DNA of 64,000 bases, from assembly GCF_947501405.1 (NCBI RefSeq), contig NZ_CANMVK010000003.1, positions 310,001 to 374,000 of the forward strand, in the 5' to 3' direction. Below the pieces are notes generated by a model that saw nothing but the letters and a program-made list of their open reading frames with translations, was not told the origin of the DNA and ran no database searches. The position numbers were made by a program, and so were the translations under genes. The DNA is from an uncultured Hoeflea sp. GTDB taxonomy: Bacteria > Pseudomonadota > Alphaproteobacteria > Rhizobiales > Rhizobiaceae. Shown here in pieces: positions 40,188-48,945 of this stretch. Each line of letters opens with the position of its first letter. The first letter of the stretch is position 1.

Positions 40188-40216
40188 AAAAAACCGGACA
40201 AAAGTCCGGTTTTTTA
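40188..40216. terminator. Bidirectional rho-independent terminator
   Basis: An A-run and ACCGGAC at 40188-40200 pair across AAAA with GTCCGGT plus a T-run ending at 40216. The A-run on one side and T-run on the other let it serve both the SDR gene (plus) and trcR (minus). Confidence 0.9.
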
Positions 40217-40237
40217 CATTCCTCAAAGCCGAATCAT

Positions 40238-40936
40238 TCAGCCCTTGTCGTCGCTATCTTCCTCGGTGTCGCTGCGCTTCATCGAGGTCAGTTTGGCGAA
40301 GACCGCATCGGCGTCGATCTCCTTCTCACCGGTTTCCTCGACCGGATCCGCGACCTCGGTTTCACGGGCCGACACCAGAACGCTGTCCTGGGCGTCTTCG
40401 CTGACCGGTCCGCGGGTCTTGGCGGCGCGCTCGACCTCGAGATCAAGGTCGATCTGGGTGCATAGGCCCAGCGTCACCGGATCCATCGGCGCCAGATTGG
40501 CAGCGTTCCAGTGGGTGCGGTTGCGGATCTGCTCGATGGTCGATTTGGTGGTGCCCACCAGCCGCGAAATCTGCGCGTCCTTGAGTTCGGGATGGTTGCG
40601 CACCAGCCACAATATGGCGTTGGGCCGGTCCTGGCGCTTGGAGACCGGTGTGTAACGCGGTCCCTTGCGTTTGGTCTCAGGCACTCGCACCTTGGGTTCG
40701 GACAATTTCAGCCGGTGTTCCGGGTCGGCCTCGGCCTCGGCGATTTCCTCGCGCGAAAGCTGCCCGGTGGCCACCGGATCGAGCCCCTTGATGCCTTGCG
40801 AGGATTCGCCGTCGGCAATCGCCTTGACCTCGAGCGGGTGCAATTTGCAGAACTGGGCGATCTGATCGAAGCTCAGCGCCGTGTTGTCAACAAGCCAGAC
40901 GGCGGTTGCCTTCGGCATGAGAAGTTGTTGAGCCAT
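40238..40936 (-). CDS. trcR: Cell cycle transcriptional regulator TrcR (DUF1013)
   Basis: A 232-residue alphaproteobacterial regulator. It begins MAQQLLMPKATAVWLVDNTA, the invariant DUF1013 start, with LSFDQIAQFCKLHPLEVKAI as a helix-turn-helix-like segment, a second one in LKDAQISRLVGTTKSTIEQI, and an acidic C-terminal tail. TrcR associates with RNA polymerase in Caulobacter and rhizobia and influences cell-cycle genes. AGGAGG lies 9 bases upstream of the ATG at 40936. Sequence upstream to 41074 is in frame but unlike the family. Confidence 0.92.
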   Translation of the reverse strand: MAQQLLMPKATAVWLVDNTALSFDQIAQFCKLHPLEVKAIADGESSQGIKGLDPVATGQLSREEIAEAEADPEHRLKLSEPKVRVPETKRKGPRYTPVSKRQDRPNAILWLVRNHPELKDAQISRLVGTTKSTIEQIRNRTHWNAANLAPMDPVTLGLCTQIDLDLEVERAAKTRGPVSEDAQDSVLVSARETEVADPVEETGEKEIDADAVFAKLTSMKRSDTEEDSDDKG

Positions 40937-41178
40937 GAATACAATCCTCCTGTCCGTCCGCGCCGGGGTCGCGGGCCGTGGATGAAACCACCATTTCCGG
41001 GAAATCGGCGTCCTTATAACCGCAAGCCGGAGCAATTGCAATTCGCCCGCGACGGTTTCATCGACCCGGTCCAATGTCTAATTGCCGCGCCGATTTGCCC
41101 TGTTATTAATGGTCGCCATCCAAACCGGGTTGCGCCTAAGATGCTGCGTAACGCGTTGCCGTTTGTGAGGAGGTTGAA

Positions 41179-43131
41179 ATGCCGCAGAAAACGTACAAGG
41201 TCCTGAAGGACGCCAAGGCAAGGGCCTTGATCGAAGATGACACCTACCAGAAATGGTACAAGCAGAGCGTCAACGATCCCGAAAAATTCTGGGACAAGCA
41301 CGGCAAGCGGATTGACTGGTTCAAGCCCTATACAAAGGTCAAGAACACCAGCTTCACCGGCAAGGTGTCGATCAAATGGTTCGAGGACGGCCAGACCAAC
41401 GTTTCTTACAACTGCATCGACCGTCATCTCAAAAAGCGCGGCGACCAGGTGGCGATCATCTGGGAAGGCGACAATCCCTATGACGACAAGAAGGTCACCT
41501 ATCGCGAGCTCTATGACCAGGTCTGCCGGCTCGCCAATGTGATGAAGTCCAAGGGCGTCAAGAAGGGCGACCGGGTCACCATCTACATGCCGATGATTCC
41601 CGAAGCGGCCTATGCGATGCTGGCCTGCACCCGCATCGGCGCGATCCACTCGATCGTTTTCGGCGGCTTCTCCCCGGATGCGCTGGCCGGCCGTATCAGC
41701 GACTGCAAATCAACCTTCGTGATCACCGCGGACGAGGGGCTGCGCGGCGGCAAGAAAGTGCCGCTCAAGCACAACACCGATCTGGCCATCGAGATCGCCG
41801 AGCGCGACGGGGTGGTCGTCAAGGATGTGCTGGTGGTTCAGCGCACCGCCGGCAAGATCGACTGGTACGATGCCCGCGACACCTGGTATCATGAGGCTGT
41901 GGCGGCGGCGAAGCCCGATTGCCCGCCGGCCAAGATGAAGGCGGAAGATCCGCTGTTCATCCTCTACACCTCGGGATCGACCGGCAAGCCCAAGGGTGTG
42001 CTGCACACCACTGGCGGCTATCTGGTCTACGCCTCGATGACCCATGAATATGTGTTCGATTACCATGAGGGCGACACCTACTGGTGCACGGCCGATGTGG
42101 GCTGGGTCACCGGCCACTCCTACATCGTCTACGGACCGCTCGCCAATGGCGCCACCACGCTGATGTTCGAAGGGGTCCCGAATTATCCTTCGCCGAGCCG
42201 GTTCTGGGATGTGGTCGACAAGCACAAGGTCAACATATTCTACACAGCACCGACCGCGATTCGCGCGCTGATGGGCGCGGGCGACGAGCATGTGAAGAAA
42301 TCCTCGCGCAAATCCTTGAGGACGCTGGGCTCGGTGGGCGAACCGATCAACCCGGAAGCGTGGGAGTGGTATTACAATGTGGTGGGCGGCAGGAAATGTC
42401 CGATCGTTGACACCTGGTGGCAGACGGAAACCGGCGGGATTTTGATCACGCCGCTTCCGGGGGCGACCAAACTCAAGCCGGGCTCGGCGACACGGCCGTT
42501 CTTCGGCGTCCAGCCGCAACTGGTCGACAGTGACGGCGACGTGCTCGCGGGCACGGCCGAGGGCAATTTGTGCATCACCGATTCCTGGCCGGGGCAGATG
42601 CGCACGGTCTATGGCGATCATGAGCGCTTCATCCAGACCTATTTCTCGACCTACAAGGGCAAGTACTTCACCGGCGACGGCTGCCGGCGGGACGAGGACG
42701 GCTATTACTGGATCACCGGCCGGGTCGACGACGTGATCAACGTTTCCGGTCACCGGATGGGCACGGCGGAAGTGGAAAGCGCGCTGGTCTCCCATGATTC
42801 GGTGTCGGAAGCCGCCGTGGTCGGTTATCCGCATGACGTGAAGGGTCAGGGCATCTATTGCTACATCACGCTGATGGAAGGCCAGCAGGGCGACGATGCG
42901 TTGCGCAAGGCGCTGGTCAACCACGTTCGCCATGAAATCGGACCCATCGCCTCGCCCGACAAGATCCAGTTCTCCCCGGGCCTGCCGAAGACCCGCTCGG
43001 GCAAGATCATGCGGCGAATTCTGCGCAAGATCGCTGAAGACGAGTTCGGCGCGCTGGGCGACACCTCGACACTGGCCGATCCCAGTGTAGTCGACGATCT
43101 GATCGACAACCGTCAGAACAAGAAGGGCTGA
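41179..43131 (+). CDS. acsA: Acetyl-CoA synthetase
   Basis: A 650-residue AMP-forming synthetase converting acetate, ATP and CoA to acetyl-CoA. [11 protein letters not shown] is the P-loop, WWQTETGG the A5 motif, [20 protein letters not shown] with [10 protein letters not shown] the hinge, and [11 protein letters not shown] the C-terminal lysine (usual acetylation site). The length equals E. coli Acs (652). GAGGAGG precedes the ATG. It could use the acetate expected from DeoC and the aldehyde dehydrogenase upstream, but it is 30 kb away from that operon. Confidence 0.96.
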   Translation: MPQKTYKVLKDAKARALIEDDTYQKWYKQSVNDPEKFWDKHGKRIDWFKPYTKVKNTSFTGKVSIKWFEDGQTNVSYNCIDRHLKKRGDQVAIIWEGDNPYDDKKVTYRELYDQVCRLANVMKSKGVKKGDRVTIYMPMIPEAAYAMLACTRIGAIHSIVFGGFSPDALAGRISDCKSTFVITADEGLRGGKKVPLKHNTDLAIEIAERDGVVVKDVLVVQRTAGKIDWYDARDTWYHEAVAAAKPDCPPAKMKAEDPLFILYTSGSTGKPKGVLHTTGGYLVYASMTHEYVFDYHEGDTYWCTADVGWVTGHSYIVYGPLANGATTLMFEGVPNYPSPSRFWDVVDKHKVNIFYTAPTAIRALMGAGDEHVKKSSRKSLRTLGSVGEPINPEAWEWYYNVVGGRKCPIVDTWWQTETGGILITPLPGATKLKPGSATRPFFGVQPQLVDSDGDVLAGTAEGNLCITDSWPGQMRTVYGDHERFIQTYFSTYKGKYFTGDGCRRDEDGYYWITGRVDDVINVSGHRMGTAEVESALVSHDSVSEAAVVGYPHDVKGQGIYCYITLMEGQQGDDALRKALVNHVRHEIGPIASPDKIQFSPGLPKTRSGKIMRRILRKIAEDEFGALGDTSTLADPSVVDDLIDNRQNKKG

Positions 43132-43135
43132 TTGG

Positions 43136-43155
43136 CTGATCGCCATGGCGATCAG
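43136..43155 (+). terminator. 20-base perfect palindrome just after acs
   Basis: CTGATCGCCATGGCGATCAG starts 5 bases after the acs stop and can form an 8-bp stem with a CATG loop, followed by TTTG. It may end acs transcription, but the T-run is short. Confidence 0.45.
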
Positions 43156-43176
43156 TTTGCTCCCTGGCAAAAACAT

Positions 43177-43213
43177 GAACGCCCGTCCGGAGGCGGCATT
43201 CGGGCGGGCGTTC
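43177..43213. other. Long GC-rich hairpin downstream of acs
   Basis: GAACGCCCGTCCG (43177-43189) pairs with CGGGCGGGCGTTC (43201-43213) over 13 positions with one mismatch or G-U pair and an 11-base loop. On the minus strand a T-run follows three bases later, so it could act as a minus-strand terminator. Confidence 0.5.
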
Positions 43214-43283
43214 CCGCGTTCAAGCACCCGTGTCTTGCAATTGGGCTGTTTCCGATCCAAAGTGACGGTGTCTTTAACGTATG

Positions 43284-43297
43284 AAAGGAGGTGATCC
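43284..43297 (+). promoter_or_regulatory. Extended ribosome-binding site: 14-nt complement of the 16S rRNA 3' end
   Basis: AAAGGAGGTGATCC is the exact reverse complement of the conserved 16S rRNA tail GGATCACCTCCTTT. The GGAGG core is 7 bases before the ATG at 43299. A second in-frame ATG (43281) begins just before it. Confidence 0.75.
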
Positions 43298-43298
43298 G

Positions 43299-43364
43299 AT
43301 GTCGAGTGATTCCCAAATGCCGGTTCGGTCGATCCGGGTCGCCGGTCTTCGGAGCAGCCTCTGA
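43299..43364 (+). CDS. Small peptide of 21 residues, or leader/regulatory RNA reading frame
   Basis: A 22-codon frame (with stop TGA 43362-43364) begins MSSDSQMPVRSIRVAG and ends LRSSL. It is preceded by an exceptionally complementary ribosome-binding site and followed by about 75 untranslated bases and a strong terminator, so it looks like a complete small transcription unit of roughly 200 bases. An in-frame ATG at 43281 would add six residues (MKGGDP). The peptide is basic, with no membrane segment. I do not recognise its family; a regulatory RNA with an incidental frame is the main alternative. Confidence 0.5.
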   Translation: MSSDSQMPVRSIRVAGLRSSL

Positions 43365-43440
43365 AGCACCGGTGAGTTCGGTCAAGCCCCTGATCCGAAA
43401 CAGGATCCGGGCAGGCGTCCAACCGGCGCCGGAATTCACG

Positions 43441-43468
43441 AAGGCCACCCCTTGCGGGTGGCCTTTTT
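43441..43468 (+). terminator. Rho-independent terminator of the small transcription unit
   Basis: AAGGCCACCC (43441-43450) and GGGTGGCCTT (43456-43465) form a perfect 10-bp stem with loop CTTGC, followed by T to 43468. Confidence 0.92.
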
Positions 43469-43606
43469 CATGGATGCCTTGTGTCCCGTGCCTACCGTTC
43501 AGACGTGCCGGAAGCAGAAGGCCGCATTGCAAATCCGCCGATATGGCAGTCTGCCGATATCTCTGGTCTATTAGCGGCACGCGGAAACCGGGCGGCGCGC
43601 GTTCTT

Positions 43607-44080
43607 TCAGGAAGCCGGACAGGTTTTCTTGCGCCGCTTGCCACCTTGATAGGGGACAGCCAGTCCGCTTTCGAGCATGGCTGCGGCGACATCGTGGCTG
43701 TCGGCTTTCAGATCGGCCAGCACGCGGCCGTAGTATTTGCCGCCCGCCACATTGATCAGTTCGACGGTTTTTAACCCCCCGACCAGCCGTTCAAGCTCAT
43801 TGCGCGCGAGATTTGCGGCCTGCCTTTCGCTCAGGCAGCGCGATCGCCGCTCCGGGGTGTCGATGCCGCGCAACCGCACCGAGACGCGGATCGCATGGCC
43901 GGGCCAGGGATGGGCGTCGACCAGCACCGTATCGCCATCGATCACGCGGACCACCTGGGCGGGCACTGGTCCAGGCACATATTTCCACTTCGATTCGGCC
44001 GCCACCACCGGCTGCGGCGCCGCCATCAGGGCGGTTGCAACGCAAAACAGAGCGTAGAAAGCGAGAATCGGTCGGGTCAT
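43607..44080 (-). CDS. Thermonuclease family protein (SNase-like), secreted
   Basis: A 157-residue protein with a signal peptide (ILAFYALFCVATALMAAPQ, cleavage near residue 28) and one staphylococcal-nuclease-type domain. VVRVIDGDTVLVDAHPW and VRLRGIDTPERRSRC carry the calcium-binding Asp and catalytic Arg/Glu; GKYYGRVLADL is the later conserved block. It is probably a periplasmic nuclease or a nuclease-fold binding protein. An 18-base perfect palindrome begins 4 bases upstream of the ATG. Confidence 0.86.
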   Translation of the reverse strand: MTRPILAFYALFCVATALMAAPQPVVAAESKWKYVPGPVPAQVVRVIDGDTVLVDAHPWPGHAIRVSVRLRGIDTPERRSRCLSERQAANLARNELERLVGGLKTVELINVAGGKYYGRVLADLKADSHDVAAAMLESGLAVPYQGGKRRKKTCPAS

Positions 44081-44083
44081 GAG

Positions 44084-44101
44084 AAAGGAATATATTCCTT
44101 T
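44084..44101. promoter_or_regulatory. 18-base perfect palindrome at the nuclease gene start
   Basis: AAAGGAATATATTCCTTT equals its reverse complement and abuts the start codon of the nuclease gene (3-base gap). It could be an operator or fold in the mRNA over the initiation region. Confidence 0.55.
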
Positions 44102-44127
44102 ATCTCACAGGTGGCAATGCGCGTGGA

Positions 44128-44385
44128 CTAGAAATCGATCGCCCGGCCGTCGATCTCCCAGTCGCCATAACGGGCCGGATCCGCGCCGCCACGGCCGCCC
44201 AGTTCCTTTTCAGAGGGCTGCTGCTTTGCATCCCTGGCCTTGCGCCGTGCTTTGGCCTCGGCCAAAGCGCGCTGCGCGGCGGCCGGCAGAGCGCGCTGCG
44301 GCGCCGGTTCGGTTTCGGTGTCAACGGGCGCGCTTTGATCAAGGTCGATTGGCATCTCGATGGTCCGTGGAAAACGGGTTTGCAT
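44128..44385 (-). CDS. DUF1674 protein, succinate dehydrogenase assembly factor 4-like
   Basis: An 85-residue cytoplasmic protein with an Ala/Arg-rich helical middle (AAAQRALAEAKARRKARDA) and the invariant C-terminus GGADPARYGDWEIDGRAIDF characteristic of DUF1674/SDHAF4 (Sdh8). In eukaryotes this factor protects flavinylated SdhA before complex II assembly; the same role in bacteria is inferred. The start could instead be ATG 44355, ten residues shorter. It is not near sdh genes. Confidence 0.88.
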   Translation of the reverse strand: MQTRFPRTIEMPIDLDQSAPVDTETEPAPQRALPAAAQRALAEAKARRKARDAKQQPSEKELGGRGGADPARYGDWEIDGRAIDF

Positions 44386-44506
44386 TGAACATTGTCTTGT
44401 CAGCTCCCATGTTTAGCGACAAAAGCAGTGAAAACCAATGCCAGCGCGAGGCGTCCCCAAGCGGGGTCGTGTGCGGCTATCGGGCAGCCGGAAAGGAGAC
44501 AGCTTC

Positions 44507-45451
44507 ATGAACCTTGTTCGCACAGCCATGCTGCTGGCGCTGATGACGGCGCTGTTTATGGGCGTGGGTTATCTCATCGGCGGCGCTGGCGGCATGATGA
44601 TCGCCTTTGTGATCGCTGCTGCGATGAACCTGTTTTCCTACTGGAACTCCGACAGCATGGTGCTCAAGATGCACAATGCCGTCGAGGTCGACGCCAAGAC
44701 CGCGCCGGAATTATACCAGATGGTTGCCGATCTGGCCCAGAATGCCGAGCTGCCGATGCCGCGGGTGTTTGTGATTCGCAATGCGCAGCCCAACGCCTTT
44801 GCCACGGGCCGTAATCCGGAAAATGCGGCCGTTGCCGCGTCCACAGGCCTGCTGGAATCTCTGAGCGAGGAAGAAATCGCTGCTGTCATGGCGCATGAAC
44901 TCGCGCATGTGCAAAACCGCGACACCCTGACCATGACGATCACCGCGACGCTGGCCGGTGCGATTTCCATGCTCGGCAATTTCGCGCTGTTTTTTGGCGG
45001 CAACCGCAACAACAATCCGCTCGGCTTTATCGGTGTGCTGGTGGCCATCCTGGTGGCGCCATTCGCGGCGATGCTGGTGCAGATGACCATCAGCCGCACC
45101 CGCGAATACGCTGCCGACCGGCGCGGCGCGGAAATCTGCGGCAATCCGCTGTGGCTTGCGTCGGCGCTTAAGAAAATCGCCACGCGCGCGGGCCGTATCG
45201 TCAACGAGGATGCGGAACGCAACCCCGCGACCGCGCATATGTTCATTATCAATCCCCTGAATGGCCAGCGCATGGACAGCCTGTTCTCCACCCACCCGGC
45301 GACCGAAAACCGGATTGCGGCGCTTGAAGCCATGGCGCGGGATTTTGCCGGCGCCGGCGCCGCGCCGGAACCGCAGCCTGCCCGGACACGCACGCCGAGC
45401 CCCGGTCCCTGGGGACGCGACGGCGATGGCAAGCAGGGGCCATGGTCTTGA
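44507..45451 (+). CDS. htpX: Membrane zinc protease HtpX
   Basis: A 314-residue M48 metalloprotease for membrane protein quality control. Two N-terminal helices, zinc motif HELAH at 130-134, two more hydrophobic segments, and a third zinc ligand in [14 protein letters not shown]. The C-terminus has a Pro/Arg-rich tail ([14 protein letters not shown]). GAAAGGAG precedes the ATG at 44507; upstream in-frame sequence to 44438 is not family-like. It overlaps rsmB by 10 bases, the common rhizobial arrangement. Confidence 0.95.
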   Translation: MNLVRTAMLLALMTALFMGVGYLIGGAGGMMIAFVIAAAMNLFSYWNSDSMVLKMHNAVEVDAKTAPELYQMVADLAQNAELPMPRVFVIRNAQPNAFATGRNPENAAVAASTGLLESLSEEEIAAVMAHELAHVQNRDTLTMTITATLAGAISMLGNFALFFGGNRNNNPLGFIGVLVAILVAPFAAMLVQMTISRTREYAADRRGAEICGNPLWLASALKKIATRAGRIVNEDAERNPATAHMFIINPLNGQRMDSLFSTHPATENRIAALEAMARDFAGAGAAPEPQPARTRTPSPGPWGRDGDGKQGPWS

Positions 45452-46848
45452 GCCCGGCGGCGCCGGGAAAACACAAAACCCGGCGCAAGCCTTCGCGAGC
45501 GAGCTCGCGGGATGGCGCGGTAGTGGTTGACGGCAAGCCCGGGCTTGCGGCGCGACAGGCCGCAACGCGGCTGTTGGCGGCGGTGATTGAAAGCCGTGCC
45601 TCGCTGGATGGGCTGCTCGATCCTTCCGGCGGCAATCCGGCCTTTACCGGGCTCGGCGAAGCGGACCGGCTTTTAGTTCGGGCGATCGTGCTGTCGGCGC
45701 TTCGGTATATACGGGTCATTGACCGCTTTGTCGATCAGTTGGTCGACACACCGTTGCCCGAGGGCGCGAAGGCGCTTCGTCATGTGTTGCGGGTGGGCGC
45801 AACGCAGATCCTTTTTCTCGACGTTCCCGACCGGGCAGCTGTCGACCTTGCCGTTACCCAGGCCAACTCCGATCCGCGCAACCGCCGTTTCGCAGGCCTG
45901 ATCAATGCTTTGTTACGGCGGATAAGCCGGGAGAAAGACAGCCGGCTTCACGAATTGATCGAAACCACGCCGGCGTTTCCAGATTGGTTTGAAAGCCGGA
46001 TTCAGACCGCCTATCCCAACGATGCCGCGGCCATCCTGTCGATCCTGACGCATCCTCCGGCGATCGATCTGACGGTGAAGTTCGAACCGGGCGACTGGGC
46101 CGAGCGGCTGGGCGGCGTGGTGTTGCCAACCGGGTCGGTGCGGATCGCCCGTCCGGAAGGTCCGGTCACCGGACTTGCCGGCTATGAGGAGGGCGGTTGG
46201 TGGGTGCAGGACGCAGCGGCCAGCATCCCCGTGCAGATGTTTTCGCGCCTCAAGGGTCTGGAGATTGCCGATCTGTGCGCGGCGCCCGGTGGCAAGACTG
46301 CGCAACTTGCGCTCGGCGGCGCGCGGGTGACGGCCTGCGATCAATCGGCCAACCGTCTCGCGCGGCTCAAGGGCAATCTCTCCCGGTTGGGTCTTGAAGC
46401 GGATATGCGGCTGACGAGGGCGCAGGATCTGGTGGCGCCTGAGGGGTTTGACGGCGTGCTGGTGGATGCGCCCTGCTCTTCGACCGGCACCGTGCGCCGG
46501 CATCCCGACATTCCCTACACCAAGGGACCCGAGGACATCGTGCGGCTTGCGCGGGTGCAGCGTGAGTTGCTCGATCATGCCTCCGGGCTGGTGCGGCCGC
46601 AGGGTGAGCTTGTGTTCTCCAATTGCTCGATCGATCCTGAGGAAGGCGAAGAGATGGTTGCCGGGTTTCTGGCCGATCATCCGGGTTGGAAGATCAAGCC
46701 TGTTAAGCCTGAGCGCTGGCCGGGGCTCGCAGCCGCGATTACCGAAAAGGGTGAGATCCGCACGCATCCGGCAATGCTGGAACATGATGACCCCGGTCTC
46801 ACCGGTCTCGATGGATTTTACGCGGTGGTGCTGATCCGCCGGAATTGA
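45442..46848 (+). CDS. rsmB: 16S rRNA (cytosine-C5)-methyltransferase RsmB-like
   Basis: A 468-residue NOL1/NOP2/Sun-family enzyme. N-terminal NusB-like helical domain (about 35-170), then the methyltransferase: [16 protein letters not shown] (SAM binding), [15 protein letters not shown] (motif IV Cys) and [12 protein letters not shown] (motif VI catalytic Cys). It overlaps htpX by 10 bases, suggesting coupled translation. The first 30 residues are basic and unlike the family. Confidence 0.92.
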   Translation: MVLSPAAPGKHKTRRKPSRASSRDGAVVVDGKPGLAARQAATRLLAAVIESRASLDGLLDPSGGNPAFTGLGEADRLLVRAIVLSALRYIRVIDRFVDQLVDTPLPEGAKALRHVLRVGATQILFLDVPDRAAVDLAVTQANSDPRNRRFAGLINALLRRISREKDSRLHELIETTPAFPDWFESRIQTAYPNDAAAILSILTHPPAIDLTVKFEPGDWAERLGGVVLPTGSVRIARPEGPVTGLAGYEEGGWWVQDAAASIPVQMFSRLKGLEIADLCAAPGGKTAQLALGGARVTACDQSANRLARLKGNLSRLGLEADMRLTRAQDLVAPEGFDGVLVDAPCSSTGTVRRHPDIPYTKGPEDIVRLARVQRELLDHASGLVRPQGELVFSNCSIDPEEGEEMVAGFLADHPGWKIKPVKPERWPGLAAAITEKGEIRTHPAMLEHDDPGLTGLDGFYAVVLIRRN

Positions 46849-46953
46849 GCGCGAATCTGATCCCGACCACAACCTTGCGTGACAAAGCTGTGCACAGAAG
46901 CGATTGCGCATGGCGTTTGAACAATCGGACCACTGTGTTACGATTCTGGTCCG

Positions 46954-48699
46954 GTGGAGGGGCCGGGACCGGTTTTCAGGGATTCCCGATTGGCATTTTC
47001 AGTCCTCGATTCGCAACGCTCGGCCTATCTGTATGGGGCGGAAGCCTGGCGACGATTCGTGCGCCGCGCCGCTTTGGGCCGGATCAGCGCCATGCGTTTT
47101 GCCGGCAGTGCGCCGGACCGTCTGGTGGTCGCGCCGATCGATCTGCGCATTGCCGATCCGCACATCGCCGGGGAAATCTATTCCGGCCGCTTTGCGCTTG
47201 CCGGCAAGCTTGTGGACACCGAAGGCGCAAGTCCGTTCCAGATGGAGCCCGCCGATCCGGTCTTCGCGCGCAGCCTGCATGGCTTTGGCTGGCTTCGGCA
47301 TATGCGCGCGGCAGATCACGATCTGGCCTTCGCCAATGCCCGCGCTCTGGTTGACGACTGGATCACCGTGGAAGGCCGCCGGCTGAGCGGGCTTCCGCAC
47401 GCGCCGGAGGTGGTGGCCACCCGGCTGATTTCGTGGTTTTCACACTCGCCGATCGTGCTGCGCGGCGCCGATCACGGTTTCTACCGGCGCTTCCTCAAGA
47501 GCATTGCGCTGCAAATCCGTTATCTTAGGCACATTGCCGGTGCGATGCCCGCAGACGCGACGCGGTTCAAGGCGCGGATCGCATTGGCCATGGCAAGTCT
47601 TTGCCTGCCCGCAGGCTCCGGCGCGGTGCGCAGCGCCGCGCGTCATCTCGATGCCGAATTCGACCAGCAGATCCTGCCTGATGGCGGCCACGTGTCGCGC
47701 AATCCCATGGTGTTGCTCGACCTGCTTACCGATCTGCTGCCGCTGCGGCAAACCTATATCAATCTCGGGCAGAAGCCGCCGCGTCACATGGCGGCCGGGA
47801 TGGACCGGATGTTTGCGGCTCTGCGGTTTTTCCGCCACGCCAATGGTGAACTGGCGCTGTTCAACGGCGCTTCGGCAGTTTCGGCGGACCGGCTGCTCGC
47901 AGTGCTGCGCTATGATGAGACATCAGGTGCCCCGTTTCGCGAAATGCCGCATCTGAATTTCCAGCGGCTGGCGGTGTCGGATGTGGTGGTGCTGGCGGAT
48001 ACCGGTGCCCCGCCGGTCAGTGTCGCTTCGGCTTCGGCGCATGCGGGTTGCCTGTCGTTTGAGCTGTCTTCGGGCGGCAACCGCTTTATCGTCAATGCCG
48101 GAGCCGCCGTGCATGCCTCGCCCGATTATGGCGCCCTGGCGCGGCTGACGGCGGCGCACAGCACCGTATCTCTCAACGACAGTTCGTCATTGCGGATTTC
48201 GCAATCGGGTTATCTCGGCCCGGTCGTCATTGGCGGCGTGCGGCGAGTGCTGGTCGAGCCGTTGGATGAGAGCGGCAAACATCTGGGCTTCAGCGCGACC
48301 CATGACGGTTATCTGGGGCCGCTGAGGCTGCTGCATCGCCGCAAGATGCGGCTGCTTGTATCCGGGCATGAGATTCAGGGTCGCGACCAGTTGCTCAAAT
48401 CCGATCACAGCCCGGCCGATGCCGGCGACAAGACCGTGGCGGTGGCGCGGTTTCACATCCATCCCACCATCGCAGTGGCGCAATCCGACGACGGGGCAAT
48501 CCACCTGACGGCCGCTGATGGTGAAACCTGGGCGTTTCTGGCTCGCGATGTAACGCCGGAGATCGAGGACGACGTTCACTTCGCCGATCTGGCAGGCGCC
48601 CGGGCCAGCAAATTGATCAGCCTGAGCTTCGTCGCCGGCGAACGATCCCAGGTCGACTGGAAACTGCTGCGGATCGCCCTGCCCCGCGCATCGGAGTGA
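46954..48699 (+). CDS. Heparinase II/III family protein
   Basis: A 581-residue protein with an N-terminal (alpha/alpha) toroid region (LHGFGWLRHMRA to about residue 350) and a C-terminal beta-sandwich (heparinase II/III-like, from GCLSFELSSGGNRFIVNAG). In characterised polysaccharide lyases of this family the Tyr/His in the corresponding region catalyse elimination; HSTVSLND fits that motif. No signal peptide is seen. The start is uncertain: GTG 46954 or TTG 46990. It is conserved between rsmB and purH in rhizobia; its substrate is unknown. Confidence 0.82.
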   Translation: MEGPGPVFRDSRLAFSVLDSQRSAYLYGAEAWRRFVRRAALGRISAMRFAGSAPDRLVVAPIDLRIADPHIAGEIYSGRFALAGKLVDTEGASPFQMEPADPVFARSLHGFGWLRHMRAADHDLAFANARALVDDWITVEGRRLSGLPHAPEVVATRLISWFSHSPIVLRGADHGFYRRFLKSIALQIRYLRHIAGAMPADATRFKARIALAMASLCLPAGSGAVRSAARHLDAEFDQQILPDGGHVSRNPMVLLDLLTDLLPLRQTYINLGQKPPRHMAAGMDRMFAALRFFRHANGELALFNGASAVSADRLLAVLRYDETSGAPFREMPHLNFQRLAVSDVVVLADTGAPPVSVASASAHAGCLSFELSSGGNRFIVNAGAAVHASPDYGALARLTAAHSTVSLNDSSSLRISQSGYLGPVVIGGVRRVLVEPLDESGKHLGFSATHDGYLGPLRLLHRRKMRLLVSGHEIQGRDQLLKSDHSPADAGDKTVAVARFHIHPTIAVAQSDDGAIHLTAADGETWAFLARDVTPEIEDDVHFADLAGARASKLISLSFVAGERSQVDWKLLRIALPRASE

Positions 48700-48945
48700 T
48701 TCAGAGCACCTTCGTGGTGGCGCAGTCGCGATACGGACTCACCCAGGCCTTGCAGGGACGCCGCATCTCCTTGAACAAACGTGTGAGACTAGGCTGCTCA
48801 GCTGCATTACATCCTGACTTCCTGTTGCGCCGCGTTGCCGGCGCGCGCTGGATAAGTCCTTTTTCCACATTCCGCCGCGCTGGCTCCTGTGGTACCGCAA
48901 GCCGCGTCCCGAAAAACGGGCCGGTTGACAAGACGAGGATGACCC

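Noticed and set aside
41710-43422. 570-codon minus-strand open frame opposite acs
   Set aside because: Runs through acs and across the small transcription unit; His/Arg-rich shadow composition.
43291-43755. 154-codon plus-strand open frame over the small unit and the nuclease gene
   Set aside because: Passes through the terminator at 43441-43468 and overlaps the nuclease in antisense.
44079-44510. 143-codon plus-strand open frame
   Set aside because: Antisense to the well-conserved DUF1674 gene.
48700-48945. Possible ZTP riboswitch in the purH leader
   Set aside because: No ZTP core sequences or pseudoknot could be found by eye; a covariance-model search would be decisive.
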